The notes: a model not told the origin generated them from the letters alone. Positions 8,296 to 17,749 are shown, numbered from the stretch's first letter. The stretch is 64,000 nucleotides of DNA from Scandinavium ludwigii_A (GCA_050516505.1 CP191518.1:1736001-1800000); one strand, 5' to 3'. Made by a program: numbers and translations.

Positions 8296-9450
8296 GTGGC
8301 AGACGAAAGCGAGAACGACGACAAAACAGAAGCCCCCACACCCCAACGACTCGAAAAGGCGCGAGAAGACGGGCAGATCCCGCGATCGCGCGAGCTAACG
8401 TCATTTTTGATTTTGCTGGTGGGCGTGTGTGTCTTGTGGTTCGGCGGGGAATCGCTGGCGCGCAGGCTGGCAGGTTTGTTGTCGTCAGGGCTGCATTTTG
8501 ACCATAGCATTGTTAACGATCCCAACCTTATCCTTGGCCAAATCATTTTGCTGCTCAAGCAGGCGATGCTGGCGCTGATGCCGCTGATTGTGGGCGTGGT
8601 GGTGGTGGCGATCCTCGGCCCGGTGATGTTGGGCGGTCTGGTGTTTAGCCCGAAGTCGCTGGCCTTTAAATTCGATAAGCTGAATCCGTTTCCGGGTATT
8701 GCAAAAATGTTTTCTGCGCAGTCGGCCGCAGAATTGCTAAAGGCCATTCTCAAATCGGTGCTGGTGGGCTGCGTCGCCGGGATATTTGTCTGGGTTCACT
8801 GGCCAGACATGATGCGCCTTATCAGTGAATCGCCGATGACGGCGATGGGTAACGCGCTGAATCTGGTGGGTTTATGCGCCTTATTGGTGGCATTGGGCGT
8901 GATCCCCATGGTCGGATTCGACGTCTTCTTCCAGATTTTCAGCCACATCAAAAAATTGCGCATGTCCCGCCAGGATATTCGTGATGAATTTAAACAGAGC
9001 GAAGGCGACCCACACGTTAAGGGGCGTATTCGTCAGATGCAGCGCGCGGCGGCGCGGCGGCGCATGATGACGGATGTGCCGAAAGCTGACGTGATTGTAA
9101 CCAACCCGACGCATTACGCGGTCGCGTTGAAATATGAAGAAAACAAAATGAGTGCGCCGAAGGTGGTGGCGAAGGGCGCGGGTCTGGTGGCGCTGCGCAT
9201 TCGTGAGCTTGGCGAAGAGAATCGGATTCCGGTTTTACAGGCCCCACCGCTGGCGCGAGCGCTCTACCGTCATGCTGAAATCGGCCAACAGATCCCCGGC
9301 ACGCTGTACGCCGCGGTAGCTGAAGTGCTGGCCTGGGTCTGGCAGCTCAAACGTTGGCGTCTGGCAGGCGGTGCGCCGCCGAAGAAACCTGATAATTTGC
9401 CGGTGCCAGAAGCACTGGATTTTTTGAACGAGAATGACACTGATGGCTAA
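8296..9450 (+). CDS. flhB: Flagellar export switch protein FlhB
   Basis: 384 residues from GTG, with the family opening DDKTEAPTPQRLEKARE. The N-terminal half has four membrane segments; the cytoplasmic half contains the self-cleavage site NPTH (around residues 271-274, in VIVTNPTHYAVAL). FlhB is part of the flagellar type III export gate and switches export from rod/hook to filament substrates after cleavage. The C-terminal eight bases overlap flhA. It starts the flhBAE operon, here separated from the che operon by the inserted fimbrial genes. Confidence 0.98.
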   Translation: MADESENDDKTEAPTPQRLEKAREDGQIPRSRELTSFLILLVGVCVLWFGGESLARRLAGLLSSGLHFDHSIVNDPNLILGQIILLLKQAMLALMPLIVGVVVVAILGPVMLGGLVFSPKSLAFKFDKLNPFPGIAKMFSAQSAAELLKAILKSVLVGCVAGIFVWVHWPDMMRLISESPMTAMGNALNLVGLCALLVALGVIPMVGFDVFFQIFSHIKKLRMSRQDIRDEFKQSEGDPHVKGRIRQMQRAAARRRMMTDVPKADVIVTNPTHYAVALKYEENKMSAPKVVAKGAGLVALRIRELGEENRIPVLQAPPLARALYRHAEIGQQIPGTLYAAVAEVLAWVWQLKRWRLAGGAPPKKPDNLPVPEALDFLNENDTDG

Positions 9451-11521
9451 TTTAGTCGCAATGCTGCGTCTGCCCGCAAGCTTCAAATCGACCCAATGGC
9501 AAGTGCTCGCCGGGCCGATCCTCATCCTGCTGATCCTGTCGATGATGGTTCTGCCGCTTCCGGCTTTCATCCTCGACCTGCTGTTTACCTTCAATATTGC
9601 GCTGTCGATCATGGTGCTGCTGGTGGCGATGTTTACCCAGCGCACCCTTGAATTCGCCGCATTCCCGACGATTTTGCTGTTTACCACGTTGTTACGCTTG
9701 GCGCTGAACGTCGCATCGACCCGTATCATTTTGATGGACGGACATACCGGGGCCGCTGCGGCGGGGAAAGTGGTGGAGGCGTTTGGCCACTTCCTGGTCG
9801 GCGGTAACTTTGCCATCGGCATCGTGGTGTTCGTGATCCTCGTGATCATCAACTTCATGGTTATCACCAAAGGGGCTGGGCGTATTGCCGAAGTGGGCGC
9901 GCGTTTTGTGCTGGACGGGATGCCGGGCAAACAGATGGCGATCGACGCTGACCTCAACGCCGGGCTGATTGGTGAAGAGGATGCCAAACGTCGGCGTTCA
10001 GAAGTAACCCAGGAAGCAGACTTCTACGGTTCGATGGACGGGGCGAGTAAGTTTGTTCGTGGTGATGCCGTCGCCGGTATTTTGATCATGGTGATTAACG
10101 TGATCGGCGGCCTGCTGGTGGGCGTGTTACAGCACGGTTTGTCGCTGGATAAAGCGGCTGAATCCTACACGCTGCTGACCATCGGTGACGGTCTGGTGGC
10201 GCAGATCCCGGCGCTGGTGATTTCCACCGCAGCGGGCGTGATCGTCACCCGCGTGGCCACCGATCAGGACGTCGGCGAGCAGATGGTGGGTCAGCTGTTC
10301 AGCAACCCGCGCGTCATGATGCTCAGCGCTGCGGTACTGGGCCTGCTCGGCCTGGTGCCAGGCATGCCAAACTTTGTGTTCCTGCTGTTTACCGCCGCAC
10401 TGCTCGGCCTGGCCTGGTGGTTACGTGGTCGTGAACAACAGGCGCCAGCGGAAGCGGCTCCGGTGCGCACCCAGGAAAATCCGCAGGCCATCGAAGCGAC
10501 GTGGAACGACGTGCAGCTGGAAGATACGCTGGGCATGGAAGTGGGATATCGTCTGATTCCGATGGTGGATTCTCAGCAGGACGGCGAGCTGCTGGGCCGC
10601 ATCCGTTCAATTCGTAAGAAATTCGCCCAGGAGATGGGTTTCCTGCCGCCGGTGGTTCACATTCGCGACAACATGGATTTACCGCCTGCGCGCTACCGTA
10701 TTCTGTTAAAAGGCGTGGATATCGGCAGCGGCGATGCTTATCCGGGACGCTGGCTGGCGATAAACCCGGGCACCGCCGCGGGCACGCTTCCCGGTGAGCC
10801 GACGGTCGATCCGGCGTTTGGTCTGGCCGCTATCTGGATTGAGAGCGCGCTGAAAGAGCAGGCGCAAATCCAGGGCTTTACGGTGGTGGAAGCCAGTACC
10901 GTGGTGGCCACCCATCTCAACCATCTGATAAGCCTCCATTCGGCTGAACTGTTTGGTCGTCAGGAAGCGCAGCAGTTGCTCGACAGGGTCACGCAAGAAA
11001 TGCCGAAGCTGACCGAAGATCTGGTGCCCGGCGTAGTGAATCTCACCACACTGCACAAAGTGCTGCAAAATCTGCTGGATGAGAAAGTCCCGATTCGCGA
11101 TATGCGTACTATTCTTGAAACGCTGGCGGAACATGCGCCGGTGCAAACCGATCCGCATGAGCTGACCAACGTGGTGCGTGTGGCGCTTGGCCGGGCTATC
11201 ACGCAGCAGTGGTTCCCGGGGAATGGCGAAGTGCAGGTGATTGGCCTTGATACACCGCTGGAACGCCTGCTGCTTCAGGCATTACAAAACGGTGGCGGGT
11301 TGGAGCCGGGTCTGGCTGACCGTCTGTTAGCACAGACTCAGGAAGCGCTGTCTCGTCAGGAAATGCTCGGTGCGCCGCCGGTTCTGCTGGTGAACCATGC
11401 CCTGCGTCCGCTGTTGTCGCGCTTCCTGCGTCGTAATCTGCCGCAGTTGGTGGTGCTGTCGAACCTGGAACTGTCGGACAACCGTCAGATCCGTATGACG
11501 GCGACCATCGGAGGCAAATAA
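9443..11521 (+). CDS. flhA: Flagellar export gate protein FlhA
   Basis: 692 residues from ATG 9443, the length of the E. coli protein; an in-frame ATG at 9434 would add three residues. Eight membrane helices occupy roughly the first 320 residues, with the FHIPEP-type region around TKGAGRIAEVGARFVLDGMPGKQMAIDADLNAG. The C-terminal cytoplasmic part forms the nonameric ring that docks export chaperones. It works with FlhB in proton-driven export at the basal body. The start lies inside the end of flhB and its stop overlaps the flhE start. Confidence 0.98.
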   Translation: MANLVAMLRLPASFKSTQWQVLAGPILILLILSMMVLPLPAFILDLLFTFNIALSIMVLLVAMFTQRTLEFAAFPTILLFTTLLRLALNVASTRIILMDGHTGAAAAGKVVEAFGHFLVGGNFAIGIVVFVILVIINFMVITKGAGRIAEVGARFVLDGMPGKQMAIDADLNAGLIGEEDAKRRRSEVTQEADFYGSMDGASKFVRGDAVAGILIMVINVIGGLLVGVLQHGLSLDKAAESYTLLTIGDGLVAQIPALVISTAAGVIVTRVATDQDVGEQMVGQLFSNPRVMMLSAAVLGLLGLVPGMPNFVFLLFTAALLGLAWWLRGREQQAPAEAAPVRTQENPQAIEATWNDVQLEDTLGMEVGYRLIPMVDSQQDGELLGRIRSIRKKFAQEMGFLPPVVHIRDNMDLPPARYRILLKGVDIGSGDAYPGRWLAINPGTAAGTLPGEPTVDPAFGLAAIWIESALKEQAQIQGFTVVEASTVVATHLNHLISLHSAELFGRQEAQQLLDRVTQEMPKLTEDLVPGVVNLTTLHKVLQNLLDEKVPIRDMRTILETLAEHAPVQTDPHELTNVVRVALGRAITQQWFPGNGEVQVIGLDTPLERLLLQALQNGGGLEPGLADRLLAQTQEALSRQEMLGAPPVLLVNHALRPLLSRFLRRNLPQLVVLSNLELSDNRQIRMTATIGGK

Positions 11522-11913
11522 TGCGTTCTCTAGTATGGCTTTTGGCGTTGCCCTTGATGGCACAGGCAGCGGGTGAGGGCGCCTGGCAGGCCAGCAGCAG
11601 AGGCGTGATGCTCAGTCATCGCGGCGAATCTATGTCGTCCTCGCCGCTGGTGTCATCGCAACCGGCCAGCGGGCTGGTGACGATGATCGCCTGGCGTTAC
11701 ACGTTGATTGGCCCCACGCCCGCCGGGCTCAGAGTGCGTTTATGCTCGCAAACCCGCTGCGTCGAACTCGACGGGCAAAGCGGCAATACGTGGGGGTTAC
11801 AGAATATCCCAGCGTCGGAACCGCTCCGTTTTGTCTGGGAAGTACCGGGCGGTGGACGACTGATCCCCGCGCTCAATGTTCAGAGCAACCAGGTTATTGT
11901 CAATTACCGCTAA
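11521..11913 (+). CDS. flhE: Flagellar protein FlhE
   Basis: 130 residues, same length as E. coli FlhE. A signal peptide (MRSLVWLLALPLMAQA) precedes GEGAWQASS; two cysteines at VRLCSQTRCVEL can form a disulphide in the periplasm. FlhE is a small periplasmic protein thought to limit proton leakage through the flagellar export gate. Its ATG overlaps the flhA stop (TAATG). It is the last gene of flhBAE, and the E. coli neighbour yecT is absent. Confidence 0.95.
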   Translation: MRSLVWLLALPLMAQAAGEGAWQASSRGVMLSHRGESMSSSPLVSSQPASGLVTMIAWRYTLIGPTPAGLRVRLCSQTRCVELDGQSGNTWGLQNIPASEPLRFVWEVPGGGRLIPALNVQSNQVIVNYR

Positions 11914-11998
11914 CGCAAACCCTTTCTTTCTCAACCCTTTGACCTGTTTGCATTCTGCAGGCAGGTTCGCAATTTTGACCTCTGCTTTTGAATCAATC

Positions 11999-12011
11999 AA
12001 AACGTTGTTTT
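11999..12011 (+). promoter_or_regulatory. Candidate KdgR operator upstream of rhiT
   Basis: AAAACGTTGTTTT, a palindrome with 5-base arms and a 3-base centre, fits the KdgR core AAAYRNYRTTT at every position. It lies 170 bases before the transporter start in a 269-bp gap with no other clear signal. KdgR represses pectin-catabolic genes until 2-keto-3-deoxygluconate appears. Binding is inferred from sequence only. Confidence 0.55.
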
Positions 12012-12182
12012 ATAAATCAGTGAAGCACGTAGTCTGACTCTTTGTGTTTTTGCCATTTCCGATGACTCACTGGCAGAAACGAAAAGGTTTAACCGTCGGC
12101 ATCACTCTACTGTAGCCGTGTAAGGGCATCCTCTGTACCAGAAGAGGCGTGCTTTCCTGATAAAAACACGGGATTTACGGCA

Positions 12183-13769
12183 ATGAAAACACGTAAAATC
12201 GGATTAGCAAATTATCTTGCCTATGGCTCGGGAGATTTTCTCGGCGCAGGAACCACCGCGCTCACCGCCGCCTGGCTTTTATACTTCTACACCACCTTCT
12301 GCGGACTCTCTCCGATTGAAGCCACGTTTATCTTTGCTGCGGCAAGGGTGGCCGATGCTGTTGTCAGCCCACTGATGGGTTTCCTGACGGACAACTTTGG
12401 TTCGACCTGGCTTGGCAAACGGTTTGGCCGCCGTAAATTCTTCATCATGCTCGGCATCCCGTGCGTGTTTAGCTACTCCTTTATGTGGGTTGGCGACATG
12501 GGGTTCTGGTACTACCTGCTGACCTATCTGCTGTTTGATATCGTCTACACCATGATTCTGGTGCCGTACGAAACGCTGGTGCCGGAAATGACCGACGACT
12601 TCAAACAGAAGACCAAATTCTCCGGTGCGCGTATCGCCATGGCGCAGATGTCGGCGATCCTTGCCTCTTTCCTGCCCGGCGTGTTGCTGAGTCATTTCGG
12701 TAAAGACAACGCCGTTTCCTTTTTCTACGCAAGCCTGGTGTTCTCGGTACTGTGCGCACTGATGCTGACTTTCGTCTGGTTCTTCACCTGGGAACGTCCG
12801 CGTGAAAACTGGAGCGAAGCTGCACTGCGGGCGGAAGAAGAGAAGAAACAGCTGACGCTGGCGCAGAGTCTTAATCGGCTGATCATCGAACTGAGTTCGA
12901 CGCTGCGAATCAAGATTTTCCGCCAGCATTTGGGCATGTACCTGGGCGGTTACATTGCACAGGACGTGTTCAACGCGGTGTTCACCTATTACGTGGTATT
13001 CGTGTTGATGCAGGAAGCCTCATTTGCCTCGAACCTGATGGGTACGATGGCGATATTTCAATTCATCGCGGTGATTGCGATGATGCCGCTGTGCATTCGC
13101 TTCGGACCTGCGCCGTCGTACCGGATAGTGGTGGTGCTGTTTGGTCTGAGTTCAATATCGTATGCGGTGCTCTACTACGCGGGCTTAAGCGATATCTGGA
13201 GTCTGATGCTCCTGCTATCTGCCGTCGCGGGACTGGGGCGTGGTGGTATCAATTATGTGCCATGGAATACATATACCTATATCGCCGATGTGGACGAAGT
13301 GATCACCGGACAACGCCGCGAAGGGATTTTTGCCGGGATCATGACCCTGACGCGTAAGGCCTCTCAGGCGGGTGCGGTGATGCTGGTCGGAATTATTATG
13401 CAGATGTCCGGTTTTGTCTCCGGGCAGAAAATCCAACCGGAAGAAGTCAGCCATACCATTCTGCTTATTCTCAGCGTCGGAACGGTTGTGGTGTTGACCT
13501 GTGGCTTCCTGGTTTCGCTGCGCTTCAAGCTTAATCTGCAAACCCATAGCATTCTGCGTGAAGAGACCGCCAAAATGCGCGCATCCGGACACGCGTTTGC
13601 CGAAGCCGCAACGCCAGAGGCGAAAGCCACTGTGGAAATGCTCGCCGGTATGCCGTTTGAGACGCTGTGGGGCAACAATAATATCGGTTATCTGAATCGC
13701 AATAAGCCAGCGGCACCGCCGCTGAAGCAGGATGCACCACTGAATACGACGTATAACGGAGGTTTATGA
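12183..13769 (+). CDS. rhiT: GPH-family oligosaccharide:cation symporter, probable rhamnogalacturonide transporter RhiT
   Basis: A 528-residue membrane protein of the glycoside-pentoside-hexuronide family within the major facilitator superfamily. The opening GLANYLAYGSGDFLGAG and the loop GFLTDNFGSTWLGKRFGRRKFFIMLGIPC are family signatures; about twelve hydrophobic segments follow, and residues from about 470 on form a hydrophilic tail. It is followed after one base by a GH105 hydrolase gene, the same order as rhiT-rhiN in Dickeya, so the likely substrate is unsaturated rhamnogalacturonides. The family assignment is firm, the substrate is inferred. The ribosome site before this ATG is weak. 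Confidence 0.85.
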   Translation: MKTRKIGLANYLAYGSGDFLGAGTTALTAAWLLYFYTTFCGLSPIEATFIFAAARVADAVVSPLMGFLTDNFGSTWLGKRFGRRKFFIMLGIPCVFSYSFMWVGDMGFWYYLLTYLLFDIVYTMILVPYETLVPEMTDDFKQKTKFSGARIAMAQMSAILASFLPGVLLSHFGKDNAVSFFYASLVFSVLCALMLTFVWFFTWERPRENWSEAALRAEEEKKQLTLAQSLNRLIIELSSTLRIKIFRQHLGMYLGGYIAQDVFNAVFTYYVVFVLMQEASFASNLMGTMAIFQFIAVIAMMPLCIRFGPAPSYRIVVVLFGLSSISYAVLYYAGLSDIWSLMLLLSAVAGLGRGGINYVPWNTYTYIADVDEVITGQRREGIFAGIMTLTRKASQAGAVMLVGIIMQMSGFVSGQKIQPEEVSHTILLILSVGTVVVLTCGFLVSLRFKLNLQTHSILREETAKMRASGHAFAEAATPEAKATVEMLAGMPFETLWGNNNIGYLNRNKPAAPPLKQDAPLNTTYNGGL

Positions 13770-13770
13770 A

Positions 13771-14910
13771 ATGAAAGTCTGGCCTGTCAAACATAGCCCA
13801 TTACTGTGTCAACCGGAGCGCTTCATCGCCCGGGACGAACTGAAGGCGTTGATCCAGAAAGTGACGCACAATCTGGTCAATATCAAGGATGAGAGTGGAA
13901 CGTTCCTGCTGCGGCTGGACGACGGGCGCGTGATTGATACCAAAGGATGGGCGGGCTGGGAGTGGACGCACGGTGTGGGGCTGTATGGCATTCACCAGTA
14001 TTTCCAGCAGACCGGTGATGTTCAAATGCGCGACATCATTGATGGTTGGTTCGCCGACCGTTTTGCCGAAGGTGCGACCACCAAAAATGTGAACACCATG
14101 GCGCCGTTCCTGACCCTGGCGTATCGCTATGAAGAAACGCGGAACCCGGAATATCTGCCGTGGCTCGAAAGCTGGGCGGAGTGGGCGATGCACGACATGC
14201 CTCGCACGGAACATGGCGGGATGCAGCACATCACGCTGGCGGAAGAGAATCATCAGCAGATGTGGGACGATACGCTGATGATGACCGTGATGCCGTTGGC
14301 GAAAATCGGCAAGCTGCTCGACCGGCCAGAATACGTGGAAGAGGCGATTTATCAGTTCCTGCTTCATGTGCAAAACCTAATGGACCGTCAGACCGGATTG
14401 TGGTTCCACGGGTGGAATTACGATGGCAATCATAACTTTGCCAATGCACGTTGGGCGCGCGGCAACAGCTGGCTGACTATCGTTATTCCGGATTTCCTCG
14501 AACTGGTGGACCTGCCGGAGAACAACGCTGTGCGCCGCTATCTGGTGCAGGTGCTGAACGCACAGATTGCCGCGCTGGCAAAGTGTCAGGACGACAGCGG
14601 TCTGTGGCATACGCTACTGGATGACCCGCACTCCTATCTGGAAGCCTCGGCCACCGCCGGGTTTGCCTACGGCATTCTGAAAGCAGTGCGCAAACGCTAC
14701 GTTGCAGCGGAATATGCAGAGGTGGCGGAGAAAGCGATTCAGGGTATTGTGGCGAATATCTCGCCGGAAGGGGAGTTGCTGCAAACGTCATTTGGCACCG
14801 GCATGGGCAGTAATCTGGAGTTCTACCGCCAGATACCGCTGACCTCGATGCCTTATGGCCAGGCGATGGCGATCCTCTGTTTAACGGAATATTTGCGGAA
14901 ATACTTCTAA
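13771..14910 (+). CDS. rhiN: Unsaturated rhamnogalacturonyl hydrolase, GH105 (RhiN/YteR type)
   Basis: 379 residues, an (alpha/alpha)6-barrel enzyme of glycoside hydrolase family 105. Hallmarks are HQQMWDDTLMMTV (residues 161-173, with the catalytic Asp), WFHGWN (211-216) and WARGNSW (228-234). It removes the unsaturated galacturonyl residue left at the non-reducing end by rhamnogalacturonan lyases. There is no signal peptide, so it acts in the cytoplasm on imported oligosaccharides. GGAGG is eight bases before the ATG, and the gene starts one base after the transporter stop. Confidence 0.88.
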   Translation: MKVWPVKHSPLLCQPERFIARDELKALIQKVTHNLVNIKDESGTFLLRLDDGRVIDTKGWAGWEWTHGVGLYGIHQYFQQTGDVQMRDIIDGWFADRFAEGATTKNVNTMAPFLTLAYRYEETRNPEYLPWLESWAEWAMHDMPRTEHGGMQHITLAEENHQQMWDDTLMMTVMPLAKIGKLLDRPEYVEEAIYQFLLHVQNLMDRQTGLWFHGWNYDGNHNFANARWARGNSWLTIVIPDFLELVDLPENNAVRRYLVQVLNAQIAALAKCQDDSGLWHTLLDDPHSYLEASATAGFAYGILKAVRKRYVAAEYAEVAEKAIQGIVANISPEGELLQTSFGTGMGSNLEFYRQIPLTSMPYGQAMAILCLTEYLRKYF

Positions 14911-14919
14911 GCCAATCCG

Positions 14920-14943
14920 ACAGGCCTGGTTGACCAGGCCTGT
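14920..14943. terminator. Inverted repeat after rhiN, possible terminator
   Basis: Perfect 10-bp stem ACAGGCCTGG / CCAGGCCTGT with a 4-base loop, 10 bases after the rhiN stop. No U-run follows, so it may act as a mRNA 3' end stabiliser or need Rho. Confidence 0.6.
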
Positions 14944-15076
14944 AAACTCCAGCTAAATCAACCCTGCCGGTAGTAATGACATAACCATTCAAATTTAATA
15001 ATAAATAAATGACGTAAAGTACAGCGCAATTCATTATGCTGCCGCATCGTAGTTTGCCCCCCACCAGGATCATCCC

Positions 15077-15868
15077 TTGTCCATTTCGCCCTTGTCCCGC
15101 ATCGCCGCCAGTAGTTTGGTGGAGCCCGGGGCTGTTATCGGTGCGTACGTCAGCATTGGCCCGTTTTGTGTAATTTCTGCAGGCGTTGTGATCGGTGAAG
15201 GCACCGTTGTCGGGGCTTTTTCGGTAATTAACGGGCTGACCACGATTGGTCGCGACAATACCTTCGGCCAGTATGCTTCCATTGGTGAAAGCAATCAGGA
15301 CCTCAAATACGCGAATGAACCCACGACGGTTGTTATCGGCGATCGAAATCAGATAGGCAAAAATGCCACGATTCATCGAGGGACCGTGCAGGGGCTGAGT
15401 ACCACCGCTATTGGTCATGACAATCGCTTTCTCAACAGTGTGCATATCGGCCACGATTGCGTGGTCGGTAACGGGACAATGATTGGCGACAATAGCGGAC
15501 TGGCCGGCCATGTTGTGCTGGATGATGGTGCTCAGGTTGGCTTTATGTGTGCCATCCATCAGTTCTGTTTACTGGGCAGTGGCGCCAGCATCCTTGACCA
15601 GTCCGGTGTCGTTCAGGATGTGCCGCCGTTTGTGATCGCGGGCGGAAATCATGCGGTTCCATTGGGCGTGAATGAAACGTCCGGCGTGTATCAGGCCTTA
15701 AACAAAGAGCAGCAGAATCTTATTCATGAGCTGTATCAGCGTGTCTACAAGCAGGCGCTGGCGATTGAAGAAGTGAAAAAAACGCTAAAAATCCTGGAAA
15801 GTGATTTCCCGGTAATTGGAATTTTTGACAGGTTCTTTGCGCGTTCTGCGCGGGGGATTGTTCGTTAA
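15077..15868 (+). CDS. LpxA-like left-handed beta-helix acyltransferase (divergent paralogue)
   Basis: 263 residues from a TTG start with AGGA seven bases upstream. It aligns over its whole length with UDP-N-acetylglucosamine acyltransferase LpxA: hexapeptide repeats, SIGESNQDLKYANEPT, IHRGTVQG, the catalytic histidine in VHIGHDC (His126), LAGH, AIHQFC and FFARSARGIVR. But the acyl-chain ruler glycine (E. coli Gly173) is Asp174, and the segment holding Arg204 (GLKRRG) is replaced by TSGVYQALN. A housekeeping lpxA normally sits in the lpxD-fabZ-lpxA-lpxB cluster, so this is an extra copy with probably altered acyl donor or sugar substrate. It occupies the place of yecT, convergent with argS. 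Substrate unknown. Confidence 0.85.
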   Translation: MSISPLSRIAASSLVEPGAVIGAYVSIGPFCVISAGVVIGEGTVVGAFSVINGLTTIGRDNTFGQYASIGESNQDLKYANEPTTVVIGDRNQIGKNATIHRGTVQGLSTTAIGHDNRFLNSVHIGHDCVVGNGTMIGDNSGLAGHVVLDDGAQVGFMCAIHQFCLLGSGASILDQSGVVQDVPPFVIAGGNHAVPLGVNETSGVYQALNKEQQNLIHELYQRVYKQALAIEEVKKTLKILESDFPVIGIFDRFFARSARGIVR

Positions 15869-15880
15869 TGCGAGTTGAGA

Positions 15881-15910
15881 AGGCTCGTCACCGAGAGTGA
15901 CGAGCCTTTT
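15881..15910. terminator. Bidirectional terminator between the LpxA paralogue and argS
   Basis: Perfect 11-bp stem AGGCTCGTCAC / GTGACGAGCCT with a 5-base loop, followed by TTT on the plus strand. The two genes converge on it. Confidence 0.85.
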
Positions 15911-15914
15911 ATGA

Positions 15915-17648
15915 TTACATACGCTCTACGGTTTCAATCCCGAGCATATCCAGACCCAGTTTCAGCGTCTTCGAGGTCAGCAGTGCCAGTTTCAGGCGAC
16001 TGTTGCGAATCTCTTCGCTTTCGGCGCTCAGAATAGGGCAGTGTTCGTAGAAGCCGGAGAACAGGCCCGCGAGGTCGTAAAGGTACGCACACATCACATG
16101 CGGCGTGCCTTCACGTGCAACAACGTTTACGGTTTCTTCGAACTGCAGCAGACGCGCCGCCAGCTGAGCTTCGCGATCTTCATTGATCACCACCGGCGCA
16201 TTGACGATAGCGTTCTCTTCCAGACCTGCTTTGCGGAACACGGACAGTACGCGGGTATATGCATACTGCATATACGGTGCGGTGTTGCCTTCAAACGCCA
16301 GCATGTTGTCCCAGTCGAACACGTAATCGGTGGTACGGTTCTTGGAGAGATCCGCGTATTTCACCGCGCCGATGCCCACGGTATTGGCCAGTTTCTCCAG
16401 CTCGTCGGCAGGCATGTCCGGGTTCTTTTCTGCCACCAGACGACGGGCGCGTTCCAGCGCTTCGTCTAGCAGGTCAGACAGTTTCACGGTGCCACCGGCG
16501 CGGGTTTTGAACGGCTTGCCGTCTTTACCGAGCATCATGCCGAACATGTGGTGTTCCAGCGGAACAGAATCAGGCACGTAACCGGCTTTACGCACGATGG
16601 TCCACGCCTGCATCAGGTGCTGGTGCTGACGGGAGTCGATGTAATAGAGCACGCGGTCGGCGCACAGGGTTTCGAAACGGTATTTTGCGCAGGCGATATC
16701 GGTCGTGGTGTAGAGGTAGCCCCCATCCTTTTTCTGGATGATGACGCCCATCGGTTCGCCGTCCTTGTTTTTGTATTCATCAAGGAACACCACAGTTGCG
16801 CCTTCGCTCTCGGTCGCCAGACCCTGATCTTTCAGGTCTGCCACGATGCCCGGCAGCATCGGGTTGTACAGGCTTTCACCCATAACGTCGTCGCGGGTCA
16901 GGGTGACGTTCAGACGGTTGTAGGTGAGCTGGTTTTGTTCCATGGTGATATCGACCAGCTTGCGCCACATCTCGAGGAAGTACGGGTCACCGCCCTGCAG
17001 TTTCACCACGTAGCTACGTGCGCGCTCGGCGAAGGCTGCATCTTCGTCGTAATGCTGTTTCGCCTGGCGATAGAAACCTTCGAGGTCCGCCAGCGCCATT
17101 TCACCGGTGTTTTCCTGCTGCTGTTTCTCCAGATACGCAATCAGCATCCCGAACTGGGTGCCCCAGTCACCGACGTGGTTCGCGCGGATAACTTTATGGC
17201 CCAGGAATTCCTGGGTACGCACCGCGGCATCACCGATGATGGTGGAACGCAGGTGGCCGACGTGCATCTCTTTCGCCACGTTTGGCGCAGAGTAATCGAT
17301 AACGATAGTTTGCGCTTCAGGCTGCGCTACGCCGAGACGGTCAGATTTCAGGGCATCGTTCACGCCCTGCGCCAGAAACGCCGGGTCGAGGAAGATATTG
17401 ATAAAACCAGGACCGGCGATTTCGACCTTATTGGCGATGCCGTCGAGGCTAAGATGAGACAGAACCTGCTCTGCGAGTTGTCGCGGCGCCATGCCCAGTT
17501 TTTTGGCAACAGCCATCACGCCGTTGGCCTGATAGTCACCAAACTGTACTTTTGCTGACTGACGAACTTGCGGTTCGCAATCGGCAGGCGCACCTGCCGC
17601 AATCAGGGCCTGACTGACTTTTTCTGAGAGAAGAGCCTGAATATTCAC
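15915..17648 (-). CDS. argS: Arginyl-tRNA synthetase
   Basis: 577 residues from a GTG start preceded by TAAGGT. Class I synthetase: the HIGH-type motif is in KEMHVGHLRSTIIGD, and the KMSKS position is the degenerate KPFKTRAGGTV, normal for ArgRS. The N-terminal Add-1 domain recognising the D-loop and the C-terminal anticodon-binding helices ending in LGIETVERM are present. It charges tRNA-Arg in the cytoplasm and requires tRNA for amino acid activation. The gene is divergent from yecM and has its own promoter. Confidence 0.98.
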   Translation of the reverse strand: MNIQALLSEKVSQALIAAGAPADCEPQVRQSAKVQFGDYQANGVMAVAKKLGMAPRQLAEQVLSHLSLDGIANKVEIAGPGFINIFLDPAFLAQGVNDALKSDRLGVAQPEAQTIVIDYSAPNVAKEMHVGHLRSTIIGDAAVRTQEFLGHKVIRANHVGDWGTQFGMLIAYLEKQQQENTGEMALADLEGFYRQAKQHYDEDAAFAERARSYVVKLQGGDPYFLEMWRKLVDITMEQNQLTYNRLNVTLTRDDVMGESLYNPMLPGIVADLKDQGLATESEGATVVFLDEYKNKDGEPMGVIIQKKDGGYLYTTTDIACAKYRFETLCADRVLYYIDSRQHQHLMQAWTIVRKAGYVPDSVPLEHHMFGMMLGKDGKPFKTRAGGTVKLSDLLDEALERARRLVAEKNPDMPADELEKLANTVGIGAVKYADLSKNRTTDYVFDWDNMLAFEGNTAPYMQYAYTRVLSVFRKAGLEENAIVNAPVVINEDREAQLAARLLQFEETVNVVAREGTPHVMCAYLYDLAGLFSGFYEHCPILSAESEEIRNSRLKLALLTSKTLKLGLDMLGIETVERM

Positions 17649-17720
17649 CGGAATACCTTACGTTTATGGCGCTGTACGTTTGCCGGAACAACGCCGAAAT
17701 GGGGACAAATTAAGCCGGTC

Positions 17721-17749
17721 AGTATACTGCATTTGCGGCGGCCCGTCAG
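17721..17749 (-). promoter_or_regulatory. Predicted argS promoter
   Basis: Minus-strand CTGACG, 17 bases, TATACT. It lies about 73 bases upstream of the GTG start. Confidence 0.6.

Noticed and set aside
16548..17558. 336-codon open frame on plus, opposite argS
   Set aside because: Lies entirely antisense to a certain essential gene, no ribosome site, composition of a shadow frame in GC-rich coding DNA.
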